A stretch of DNA of 33,886 bases from Mycoplasma testudinis ATCC 43263 (GTDB lineage Bacteria; Bacillota_I; Bacilli_A; Mycoplasmatales; Mycoplasmoidaceae), in NCBI RefSeq assembly GCF_000687795.1, contig NZ_JHXT01000018.1, forward strand, positions 1 through 33,886, in the 5' to 3' direction. Position numbers and translations under genes: made by a program. The first letter of the stretch is position 1. Every line of letters begins with the position of its first letter. Positions 10,121 to 18,914 of this stretch are shown piece by piece. A model generated the notes under the pieces. The model was not told where the DNA came from, made no database searches, and saw only the letters and a list, made by a program, of their open reading frames with translations.

Positions 10121-10152
10121 AACTAGCATCGCATATGATGCTAGTTTTTTTG
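10121..10152 (+). terminator. Rho-independent terminator after the AdhE-like gene
   Basis: Perfect 10-bp stem AACTAGCATC / GATGCTAGTT with loop GCATAT, followed by a run of seven T. It lies 26 bases after the stop codon and is the clearest terminator in the window. Confidence 0.85.
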
Positions 10153-10180
10153 TTTTATACTCTTATTAATTAAATATAAA
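10150..10180 (+). promoter_or_regulatory. Possible promoter of the aminotransferase operon
   Basis: TTGTTT (10150-10155), a 19-base spacer and TATAAA (10175-10180), about 59 bases before the ATG at 10239. The spacer is longer than ideal. It sits just after the terminator, as expected for a new transcription unit. Confidence 0.3.
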
Positions 10181-10238
10181 ATATGTCTGTTTATTAATCA
10201 AATACTAATCAATTTTTCAAAGATAAAGAAACTAAAAT

Positions 10239-11387
10239 ATGAAAACAAAAACAAGCAAATCAAATTTCAAGGTTTTGTTAACACCTGGACCTTCCAATGT
10301 TCCCGAACGTTTCCGTTCACTTAAACTGGGAGAGTTCTTAGAATATCACCGCCATTCTAGTTATTATGAATTAACACAACTAGTGGAAAAACAACTTAAC
10401 AAATTATTTTTAAACAAAACCGGAAGAACAGTAATCTATTCATCTACAGGAACTGGAGCATTAAATGCAATTTTCAACAACTTCTTAAAGCCAAAAGATA
10501 AGGTTTTAATTGCAAATATTGGTTATTTTGGTGATGTAGCTGCTAATTTAGCAAGGCAAGAAAATCTAAATGTTCATGAAATTAAAGTACCTTGATCTCA
10601 GACTGTTCAACCAAAACAGATTGAAGAATTTTTGAAAAAAAACAAAGATACAAAAGCAGTCTTTGTAACTCATAGCGAAACTTCTACTGGAGCTTTAAAT
10701 GACTTAAAGGCAATCGGAGAAATCACTAATAAATACAAGGTATTCTTTGGCGTAGATTCGATTAGTGGTGCCATTTTAAATCCATTAAAAATGACAGAAT
10801 GGCATATTGATGCTTTAGCTAGCGCCTCACAAAAAGGTTTCAATTTGTACCCAGGTTTATCTTTTATGTCTTTCAGTGCCAAGGCATGAAAAATGCGACT
10901 AGAAAAAGAAAAAGTGGAATGATATTTTGATATTAAACGATATTTCAATTTTCCCAAAGGTTCATCAAATTTATTAGCAGCGATTCAAGCAATCCCACAA
11001 ACAAGTGCTATTTCTTTAATGTTTCAATTAGACCAATCGCTAAAAGAAATTTTAGAGTTAGGACTTATTAAGCGTTGACAAAAGCAAAAAGAAATTTACC
11101 GCTATTTTGAATCAGAACTAGCTGAACTTGGATTCGAAAATCTTGTCAAAAAAACAAAAGATCGTTCTCAATCTGTTTTAGTAGTTGGACATCAACATCT
11201 CAACTTTAAAAACTTTTTAAAGGACTTAGATGAAAAAGCCAATATCATCATTGCTCCAGCTTTGGGCGAATTCAATAATCGCGGAATGAGACTGGGATTA
11301 ATCCGCGAAATATCAATCCACGAAATCGATAAATTAATGAAACCAATTAAAAAATTTGTATACAAAAACTTAACAAAAGGAAACTAA
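10239..11387 (+). CDS. Class V PLP aminotransferase (serine-pyruvate / alanine-glyoxylate type)
   Basis: A 382-residue fold-type I PLP enzyme of the alanine-glyoxylate/serine-pyruvate aminotransferase family. The N-terminal LLTPGPSNVP, the phosphate-binding STGTGALNAI, VTHSETSTGALND, the cofactor Asp173 (FGVDSISG) and the PLP-binding Lys199 in SASQKGFNLYPGLSF are all typical of the family. Several UGA codons are read as Trp (VPWSQ, KAWKM, KRWQK). It likely transfers an amino group from alanine, serine or a phosphonate amine to a keto acid; the true substrates cannot be assigned. The P-loop protein gene begins four bases after its stop and the second M20 gene follows, forming an operon. Confidence 0.85.
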
Positions 11388-11391
11388 TATC

Positions 11392-13128
11392 ATGAAAGAT
11401 CTAAAAAGTACAATTAACGAAAAAGTTGCAGTTTTAAATTTTTCAGAAACATACTGTAAAACCTATCGTGATATCTTAAATAGTAAAATTTTCAAACGCT
11501 TAATATCCATGTTTTTAAAAAAGGAAGAAACTAAGAAAACTGAATTATTTACGTTTATTAGTAAACCCTTAAAAAAATATGATTTAACTGAAGAAATTAT
11601 TCGCTTGTTTAAATTATTAACAATTTTAGATGTTCAAGAACTAAAGCAACAACATCCCATTTTTTATGAATTAGTAACTAATAAAAAAATCTTTTTAAAT
11701 TTTATTGAAAGACTTTACGATTTTTGAAGGCGCTTGGAACGGTATTCGATAATTAACGGGCAAAAAATGCAAGAAGCTTTAGAAACTCAGTATTTTATTA
11801 GTGCTAACAATAATTTTGCAGATCTTGTTTTGGATTTATACCGAACAATTGAAACAAACATCCAACGTAAACCGAACGTAGTTTATCGACAATTGCGCTC
11901 TGGAGTTAACTTAGGTTTGGTAACTACTAGTGCAATCTACACACTCCCTAACGTTTACAAAGAGTTATTAAATATTTCATTAGTACAAAATGTTGTTTTA
12001 AATCCCCCTTTTATCACTTATCAAAAACGAAATAAAAGGTCTGGAATTTTTCAAGAAACAAACAAAAACCCCCTAGAAAATTTAAGTTTTGATAGCGGTG
12101 AATGAATTTCTTTACCTTTGAAAGTTGGCGATTATTTTGCAATGACATATTTTCACACAAATTTTATGGCTTTAGGCAGTGCCTTAATTAATTTATTTGA
12201 AGTTTGTTCATTAAACGAAATAAAAGACCGCCAGCCTGACTTGATTTACGTATTTGGTTATCCAAAAAATAACGAACATAAAGAAGTAAGTTATTTCAAA
12301 GACTTAAAAAACAATATTTACATCGGTTATTCCAACGCTAATATCGATATTGATTATTTTGGATATATGAAGAAGATGTTACTTACTCTTCATAATTTAA
12401 AGAAATTAGACAAAAATGAGTTACCAATCCATGGAGCAATGGCACAATTGCAATTTAAAAACGGATCGAAAGCAAATGTCGTAATTATTGGGGACTCAGG
12501 AGCAGGTAAATCCGAAACTCTTGAAGCCTTTAGAATGATTGCTAAAGATTATATTACCCAAATGACCACCATTTTTGATGATATGGGAACGTTAGTTATT
12601 AAAGGGAAAAAAATAATTGGGTATGGTACTGAAGTCGGGGCTTTTGTTCGTGTTGACGACTTGTCCAAAGGCTATCCATACGAACAAATTGACCGTTCGA
12701 TATTTATGAACCCTAACGAAGAAGTAAATGCACGAATGGTTATTCCATTAACAGCATATGAAGATGTCATGCAAGGCGTTAACGTAGATTATGTTTTTCA
12801 AGCAAATAACTATGAAGACAAAAAAGGTTTTCGGATAATTGATAATTGCTCTGAAGCTATTAAAATTTTTCGTGATGGATTACGAATGGCAAAAGGTACA
12901 ACATCAGAAGTTGGTGTTGTTAGCTCATTTTTTTCCAATCCGTTTGGACCAGTTCAAGAAAAAGCTAAAACTGAAAAGCTATTGAAAAAATATTTTCAAT
13001 TCATGTTTGATAACCAAATTCCTGTTGGCGAGTTAAGAACCAAACTAGGAATTAAAGGTCAAGAAACTACCGGACCTCAAGAAGCAGCTAAATTACTCTT
13101 CGAATTCTTAATCAAAAACAAAAAATAA
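11392..13128 (+). CDS. P-loop protein related to HPr kinase / PEP carboxykinase
   Basis: A 578-residue protein with two internal UGA Trp codons. Walker A GDSGAGKSE lies at residues 367-375, preceded by PIHGAMAQ and followed by FDDMG (395-399), the Asp pair that binds metal in PEP carboxykinase. GDSGxGKSE is also the HPr kinase signature, so the C-terminal half belongs to this shared kinase/carboxykinase fold. The N-terminal 240 residues are mostly helical, and the middle (ISLPLKVGDYFAMTYFHTNF) looks like a conserved Firmicute-type domain, remembered rather than searched. It could be a kinase for a small molecule or protein, or a PEPCK relative. The start has AAGGA upstream and follows the aminotransferase stop by four bases, implying co-translation. 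Confidence 0.7.
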
Positions 13129-13178
13129 ATATTATGAAATTAGTTTAACAAACTATTCAAAATAACAAAGACGAAACT

Positions 13179-14351
13179 ATGAAAATCTTAAACACAATCA
13201 GAAAATCCGAAGGCGAATGACTAGCCAAAGTACGTCATGAATTTCACCAAATACCTGAGATTGGGTTAAACGAACATAACACGACAAAAAAGATAATTAA
13301 TTATATGAAATCTTTTGGTTATGAAATTGATACATCAATATACAAAACAGGATTAGTTGCGACTTTGAAGAATGGAAAAGGTAAAACAGTTGGAATTCGA
13401 GCTGATATTGACGGTTTGCCTATTGAAGAAAAAACGGGTCTAGCTTATGCTTCGACAAATGGTGCAATGCATGCATGTGGACATGATGGACACATTACAA
13501 TGGCAATAGGAGCTGCTAAGTATTTAGCAAAAACCAAAAAATTTAATGGAAATGTTAAGTTCATTTTCCAACCAGCTGAGGAAGCGTTTAATGGAGCCAA
13601 AAAATTAATTCAAAATGGCTTGTTCAAAAAACACCATTTTGATAACATCGTTGGATTGCACGGGATGCCTACATGTTTAATGAAACCAGAAACCAAAGAT
13701 TATGCAATTGCTTTTTTACATGAACCAAATAAAGCATTAATGGCTTCAGTCGATGCCTTCAGTGTGAAGTTTATTGGACAAGGCGGTCATTCTTCAGCAC
13801 CAGAAAATAGTATTGATCCAATTCCGGCTGCATTAGAATTTTCTCAAAGTATTTATTTGATAAGAGAAAGAATCGTTCCAAGTGTTAATAGAACTGTTTT
13901 ATCAGTCTGCCAAATAGCAGCAGGAAGTGCTCATAACGTTATTCCAAATGAAGTTATCATCCAAGGATCTTTAAGAACTCAGGACGAACAAATTCGAAAA
14001 TTATTCATGGAAAAAATAAGACAGTTTGCAAAATTAACTGCAAATAAATGAAATTTAAAATTCGTCTTTCAAAGCGAGGGGCTGCCACCTTTAGTTAGTG
14101 ACCCTACTATTAATGACAAAGCAATTAAAATAGCAAGAGAATACCTTGGCCCTGAAAATGTATTTGACGCTGTTCAATTAATGGGTAGTGAAGACTTCCC
14201 TTTATACGGAAAACACGTGCCAACTGCGTTTGGTCTTGTCAATACAGGTAATCAAGAAATAGTTCATAATCCTAAATACGATTTTGCAGATAAAGCTTTG
14301 CCAACAGGGGTTAGTTTTTTCATTGGCTATGTTGAAAAAACCCTAAAGTAA
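13179..14351 (+). CDS. M20 family amidohydrolase, copy 2
   Basis: A 390-residue paralogue of the enzyme at 5431-6609, similar over the whole length. Metal ligands are again visible: Cys100 and His102 (HACGHDGH), Glu135 (QPAEE), His161 (LHGMP) and His363 (VHNPKYDF). The dimerisation motif GQGGHSSAPENSIDPI is present. UGA Trp codons occur at residues 14 and 291. It probably removes acyl groups from amino acids or cleaves small amides. The ATG at 13179 was chosen because the protein then aligns from residue 1 with copy 1; its ribosome site is weak, and it lies 50 bases after the P-loop gene, so it is probably the third gene of that operon. Confidence 0.88.
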
Positions 14352-14398
14352 AATAAAAAAACTTATTTTTTGTCTGGGAATATTTTCCAAAAGAAGAT

Positions 14399-14446
14399 CT
14401 CAACGGGTCCTACATATAATGCTTTTAGCATTATAGTTGAGTTTTA
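14399..14446 (+). terminator. Branched hairpin, probable terminator
   Basis: Outer stem CTCAAC (14399-14404) / GTTGAG (14436-14441) encloses an inner perfect 7-bp stem ATAATGC / GCATTAT with loop TTTTA, and TTTT follows. It lies 48 bases after the second M20 gene. The two-storey shape is unusual for a simple terminator, and the T-run is short. Confidence 0.55.
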
Positions 14447-14571
14447 AATTAATAAAAATAGCGTATTTCATAGGATTTTAACAACTTTTTAAAAAAAGAC
14501 AAAAAGATTTATTTCTTGTTTGTAATAATTGCATTTAAAAAATCTTTAGATGAGAGCATTTCCTTGCTTAA

Positions 14572-14606
14572 AATATATCTAAGTAATCTTAAGCTATAAA
14601 GCAAGG
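14572..14606 (+). promoter_or_regulatory. Leader hairpin that would sequester the ribosome site
   Basis: CCTTGCTT (14572-14579) is perfectly complementary to AAGCAAGG (14599-14606), the only Shine-Dalgarno-like sequence before the ATG at 14616. The loop is 19 bases. If transcription starts upstream of 14572, pairing would hide the ribosome site, which suggests translational control. A TATAAA at 14595-14600 could instead be a -10 element, in which case the hairpin would not form in RNA. Confidence 0.35.
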
Positions 14607-14615
14607 TTTTATTTC

Positions 14616-15491
14616 ATGAAAACTACAGACAAACATCAGAAGTTATTAATTACTGGTACATCAATTCTTTTGCCAAGCAAAACGCTATTGTTTAAAGCGA
14701 AGAATTATCGACACGCATTTAGTGAAGAACGGGTTTATACTATCATCAATGATTATCTAGATTTTAACCTACGAAAGTATTCACGCTTTTTGTATTACAT
14801 GGTTGCTTTTTTATTTCGTTCTTCAAATTTTAAACATTCAACAGACATCGTTAATGGTAAACCATTATGAGTGTGATTTGTCGACATTTTTTGTTGATTT
14901 TGTTTATTCGCTTTTATTGGGTGTTTAATTGCGGGAGTAGCTCAACCAATTGTTTCGGCTTTATCCCAAACCATACATGGAGACTTTAATCAAATAGTTC
15001 ACGATATCACTCAAAGCTTTGGGAATGTAACTTCTGTAGTTTTACTAATTTTTGCAGTTTTAACTTTTAGTATTGCTTTATTTTATTTACACCTCATGAG
15101 AAAAGTTGTGGCCGTTAACAAAAAGTATTTATTAAAGGATTATTTGATTTATAAAACGAGTTTTATTCTTAATTGAGAAAAATTAATAAATGTTCAAAAA
15201 TCTACTAAAAAAAGATATTTCAAAAAACTAATCAAAAAAGGTAAGGTAAAAAATGTTGCACCTTTTTGTGTAATTGAAAACATGGAAATATTTGATGATA
15301 GTACACGATGAACCATCTTGCAAATTTGCAATGTTTTAAATAAACTATTTCCAGAATTTGCAATTACTTTACTGTTTAATCAAGTAACACAAGAACGATC
15401 AAAAAGATTAAATGATGTTGTTGAAGTGGATTTCAAATATTTGAAAATTCGTGATCTTTCGCCAACTGGAGTAATTCCTCTTCCCCATTAG
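14616..15491 (+). CDS. Membrane protein with two helices and a cytoplasmic domain, unknown
   Basis: A 291-residue protein with several UGA-encoded Trp. After a basic N-terminal region of about 90 residues come two hydrophobic helices (WFCLFAFIGCLIAGVAQPIV and SVVLLIFAVLTFSIALFYLHL) separated by a short polar loop. A C-terminal domain of about 130 residues follows, starting with a Lys-rich stretch and containing FCVIENMEIFDDSTRW and FPEFAITLLFNQVTQE. I do not recognise the family. The gene stands alone between terminator-like hairpins and asnA. The frame stays open for 39 codons after the TAG, so the protein may once have been longer. Confidence 0.65.
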
Positions 15492-15899
15492 TATTTTCTT
15501 CAAATTTATATAAACAATAATTTATTTATTAAAAAGATTAAAAAGGATAAGCAAACAGCAAACTTCGAGAAAAGATTAAAATATTTAGCAAAAGGAAAAA
15601 ATACACCATAATTCATTATTCTCAAAAATCAACCAGTTAATAAAAGTTAGGTTTATTTATGCTTAAATATAAAAAATAATAACAGCATACATCTTGGCAA
15701 TCGGATGCTTAAAGCATTAACTGAAATTTTTCTAATTTAAGAACAATGGAATTAATAATTCTAGATAAACGCATACGCATAATAACCAGTGTGTTAATTG
15801 GATAGATAGAAATATAAAAGATATTTAAAAAAAACTTTTATAGATTTAAATTTACTTATATAATCTTTTCAATAATATTCGTACGGAGAAATCAATAAT
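15492..15899. other. Intergenic region before asnA
   Basis: No complete gene is seen. The first 120 bases (15492-15611) stay open in the frame of the preceding gene after its TAG and would encode a Lys-rich tail (KKIKKDKQTANFEKRLKYL). The rest is AT-rich with no coding frame, RNA gene or convincing hairpin that I can support, apart from the asnA promoter near its end. Confidence 0.45.
15859..15864 (+). promoter_or_regulatory. -10 element of asnA
   Basis: A perfect TATAAT lies 36 bases before the asnA start at 15900, with the ribosome site GGAG at about 15885. No clear -35 hexamer is seen 16-18 bases upstream. Confidence 0.5.
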
Positions 15900-16880
15900 A
15901 TGAAAAAAATAAGCCTTTTAGAAACACAAAAAGCAATCAAATTTATCAAGGATTTTTTTCAAAATAGTTTTAGTAAAGAATTAGTTTTGCATCGTGTCTC
16001 GGCTCCTATTATCGTAGCTTCAGGAACTGGAATTAATGATAATCTAGCTGGATGAGAACACAGTCTAGGTTTTTCTTCTAAACACAGTGGAGTAAGTGCT
16101 GAAGTAATTCACTCTCTTGCTAAATGAAAACGGTGAAGTATTGAACGCTATGAAATCCCAATGCATGAAGGGATTTATGCAGATATGAATGCACTAAGAA
16201 TTGATGAAACATTAGACGAAATACATTCTATTTATGTCGATCAATGAGATTGAGAATTAAGAATCCAACCAACCGAAAGAACACTTGATTTTTTGAAATC
16301 TGTTGTTAATCGAATTTATACAATTATACGCAAAGTTCAACTTGCAACAATTAAAAAATATGGTGATGATAAAGATTGACAATTACCTAAAAAAATAACT
16401 TTTGTTACTACTCAAGAATTGTTAGATATGTATCCAAACTTAGATACCAAAGAAAGAGAAAATGCCATTGCAAAAAAACATGGCGCAGTTTTCTTAATTG
16501 GAATTGGTCATTTATTAAGTAATGGAAAACCACATGATGTACGTTCACCAGACTACGATGATTGAAATTTAAACGGAGATATTCTAGTTTATAACCCTAA
16601 AACAGACAAGGCACTAGAATTAAGTTCTATGGGCATTAGAGTGGATGCTGCTTCGATGCGAAAACAATTAAAGCTAGCAAACGCTGAGGATCGTAAAGAA
16701 TTAATGTTTCACAAAATGTTATTGTCTAACAAGCTGCCTCAAACTATCGGCGGTGGCATTGGACAAAGTCGATTATGTTATTTCTTCTTACAAAAACAAC
16801 ATATTGGAGAAATCCAAAGTTCAGTTTGAACTGATGAAATTAACGCGGAATGTAAAAAGAAGAAAATTACGCTGCTGTAA
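15900..16880 (+). CDS. asnA: Aspartate-ammonia ligase (asparagine synthetase A)
   Basis: A 326-residue class II tRNA-synthetase-like enzyme (E. coli AsnA is 330) that makes asparagine from aspartate, ammonia and ATP in the cytoplasm. Family motifs are all present: [65 protein letters not shown] and the C-terminal [16 protein letters not shown] Trp codons lie inside several of these, for example at both Trp positions of DQWDW, which confirms the genetic code. The start has GGAGAA 12 bases upstream. It has its own promoter and a strong terminator, so it is probably monocistronic. Using free ammonia fits a region rich in amino-acid-degrading genes. Confidence 0.96.
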
Positions 16881-16900
16881 GAAAAAAATATCATTAACAA

Positions 16901-16940
16901 AAAAATCAAACCCAGATACTTACCGGGGTTTGATTTTTAT
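16901..16940 (+). terminator. Terminator of asnA, possibly bidirectional
   Basis: A perfect 13-bp stem AAAAATCAAACCC (16901-16913) / GGGTTTGATTTTT (16926-16938) with a 12-base loop. A/T-runs on both flanks let it serve asnA on the plus strand and also lemA, which converges from the right and ends at 16993. Confidence 0.85.
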
Positions 16941-16992
16941 TTGTAAAAACGAGTTATTTTACTTACTCATAATTTACTTACGTTCAAAACTA

Positions 16993-17643
16993 TTAGATTG
17001 CTGATAAACTGGACATATCAACGTCAGTTTTTTGTTGAGCAGAAGCACCATATAAAGGGAATGTTTGTAATCTCATAGCAGCGGCTTTCATCATTTTAGG
17101 AAACTGAAAGATTTCTGCATTAAAAGAAGTTGCTTCACTATTGTATAGTCTGCGCGCTGCGGCAATTTCAGTTTCTAGATACTGAGTTGTTCCCATTAAT
17201 TCACGAACTGTTTCATTTCCTTTTAATTGAGGGTATTGTTCAAAAGCAATATTAATATCAGAAAACATCTTACTCATATTTCCATCTAGTTTATTGACTT
17301 CGTCTTTTGAAGCGTTGTTTCCACGATATTTAGCCACTAAAGTAAACGTTTCTTTTTCGTGGTGTAAGTATCCTTTAGTTTGTTCTAATAACTTAAGTAA
17401 CAATTCTCTTCTTTTTGTCAAATTAACGTCAATGTTAGAAGCCATTTCATTAATTTCCATTTGCTGTTTTTTAAATCAGTTCGCTCATTTTATAGATACT
17501 CAATAAAGAATTGAAAGCGTAACTATAATCAAAAGAAATCAACCAATTTTTTGACGAAAAGTCGCTACAACTGGTCGAACTGTATTGTCTACATTAGGGT
17601 TGAATCCCTGAGGATCACTTGCTACCCGAGTATTAACTAACAT
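16993..17643 (-). CDS. lemA: LemA family protein
   Basis: A 216-residue protein. A short N-terminal tail is followed by one transmembrane helix (WFLLIIVTLSILYWVSIKW, with UGA Trp codons) and then a long helical domain with family features such as TKRRELLLKLLEQTKGY, FEQYPQLKGNETVRELM and AAARRLYNSEATSFN, ending in the usual FPKMM...FPLYGAS region. LemA proteins are membrane-anchored helical bundles of unclear function, widespread in mycoplasmas. The start at 17643 is the in-frame ATG that includes the membrane helix, with GAGG upstream. It has its own promoter and converges on asnA. Confidence 0.88.
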
Positions 17644-17692
17644 CCTTCATCCTCGTTTCAATATTTAATATTATGTGTATTTAAACTCATTT

Positions 17693-17721
17693 ATTATACT
17701 TAATTACTTTATAAGAATTTA
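17693..17721 (-). promoter_or_regulatory. Promoter of lemA
   Basis: Minus-strand TTAAAT (17721-17716), a 17-base spacer and TATAAT (17698-17693), about 50 bases before the lemA ATG. Confidence 0.5.
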
Positions 17722-17772
17722 ACTAATGGAACGGATAACGTCCAATGAAAAATATTAAATAATATTTAATGT

Positions 17773-18327
17773 TTAGTCAGAAGAGAGAATTTTAGCAGCA
17801 AACAAAGCGATATCATCAAGCTTATCTTGAAAATGCTTTTTATCGTAAACTAATTGATCGTATTCGTTTTCTAACTGTGTTTTTCATTTTTTTAATTTCT
17901 TTTTACTTGTCCGATCATAAATAAAACCCGGAAGAATCATAAGAAAATATAACTTACTTCTTTTAAGTAAACGCTGTGCGTTATGAACGGCAACAGGATT
18001 ATCAAAATCGTTTAACTGATTAAAAAGTTCTAGACCTCTTTTATTAATCGAATTAATTTTAAGTAGAATATCTTCAAACACAAGTTCGTGTTCCAAAAGT
18101 TTTTGTTTTTTTTCAGATGAAAGTGAACGCTTTAAAAATAATTTTGACATCTTTAACTTTGATCTTGAGGCAGGATCAAACTCTTCGTTAGTATTCTCTT
18201 TTAACTCTTGTAAAGTTCAGCCAAAACATTCATAAAGTTTTAAAGCTTTATTATAGTTGCTAGACTCAACAATTTTAAGTTCATCATTATTATTGTCAAT
18301 GATAGTCGATGCTGTTTGTGACTGCAA
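17773..18327 (-). CDS. Hypothetical basic helical protein with TTG start
   Basis: A 184-residue frame with two UGA Trp codons. The first in-frame ATG (18150) lies in mid-protein and lacks a ribosome site, whereas the upstream TTG at 18327 has a strong AAGGAG seven bases before it, and the extended reading is clearly coding (ALKLYECFGWTLQEL). The protein is Lys- and Leu-rich and predicted helical, with one mildly hydrophobic stretch (SKLYFLMILPGFIYD) followed by a basic patch (RTSKKKLKK). No family recognised. It lies between lemA and the tail gene of the opp operon. Confidence 0.65.
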
Positions 18328-18394
18328 AATAAAATCTCCTTCATTTTATTTAATTACAAGAATTAAACTTAATAACTTTAGTATAAACATTCAT

Positions 18395-18400
18395 ATTATA
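18395..18400 (-). promoter_or_regulatory. Possible -10 element for the TTG-start gene
   Basis: A minus-strand TATAAT lies 68 bases before the TTG start; an alternative TATACT is at 18385-18380. Neither has a clear -35 element. Confidence 0.3.
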
Positions 18401-18416
18401 AAAAACTATAAATTAA

Positions 18417-18914
18417 TTAGGCGTACAACAAAACTATAGCTACGATTAAACAAATAACAACAACGAACAATAAAACGTATCAAATAAAATTGTTGCGGAC
18501 TGGTTGAGTCGGTTGTTGATCAAGATATTTTTTTTGGGTCTCTTCCATTAATTCTAATTTGCGACGTTCATAATTTCTGCGACTCATATCAGAAATCTTA
18601 TTCAATTGACTTTTTTTGTATTGAATTAATTCCATTCGTTTTTTATGACGTCTAGCTAAATAGGGTGTTAGAAAGCCTGCTTTAACTAATAGTGTCGCTA
18701 CAATCACAACAAATAATAATGCGCCTGCAACACTAAACGAATCTAATACTAGCCTATGCAAAGCATAATGAATTATTAACGTAATAAGAATGAATAAAAA
18801 GACAAATCCGGCAAAATAGATATAAGTAAACTTATCGTGAAAAGCCATTTGAAAATAAGCTTTTAATTTAAGTCGTTTTAGTTCTCTTCGTTCGCTTTTG
18901 GTTGATTGGTTCAT
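18417..18914 (-). CDS. Small membrane protein at the end of the opp operon
   Basis: A 165-residue protein with three hydrophobic helices: residues about 30-55 (YFAGFVFLFILITLIIHYAL), 60-85 (AGALLFVVIVATLLVKAGF) and a C-terminal one (WYVLLFVVVICLIVAIVLLYA) that is reached only if the UGA at 18480-18482 is read as Trp. A strongly basic helical region (RRHKKRMELIQYKKSQ) lies between. Its ATG overlaps the last 37 bases of oppF in another frame, so it is probably translationally coupled and belongs to the transporter operon. No family recognised. Confidence 0.65.
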
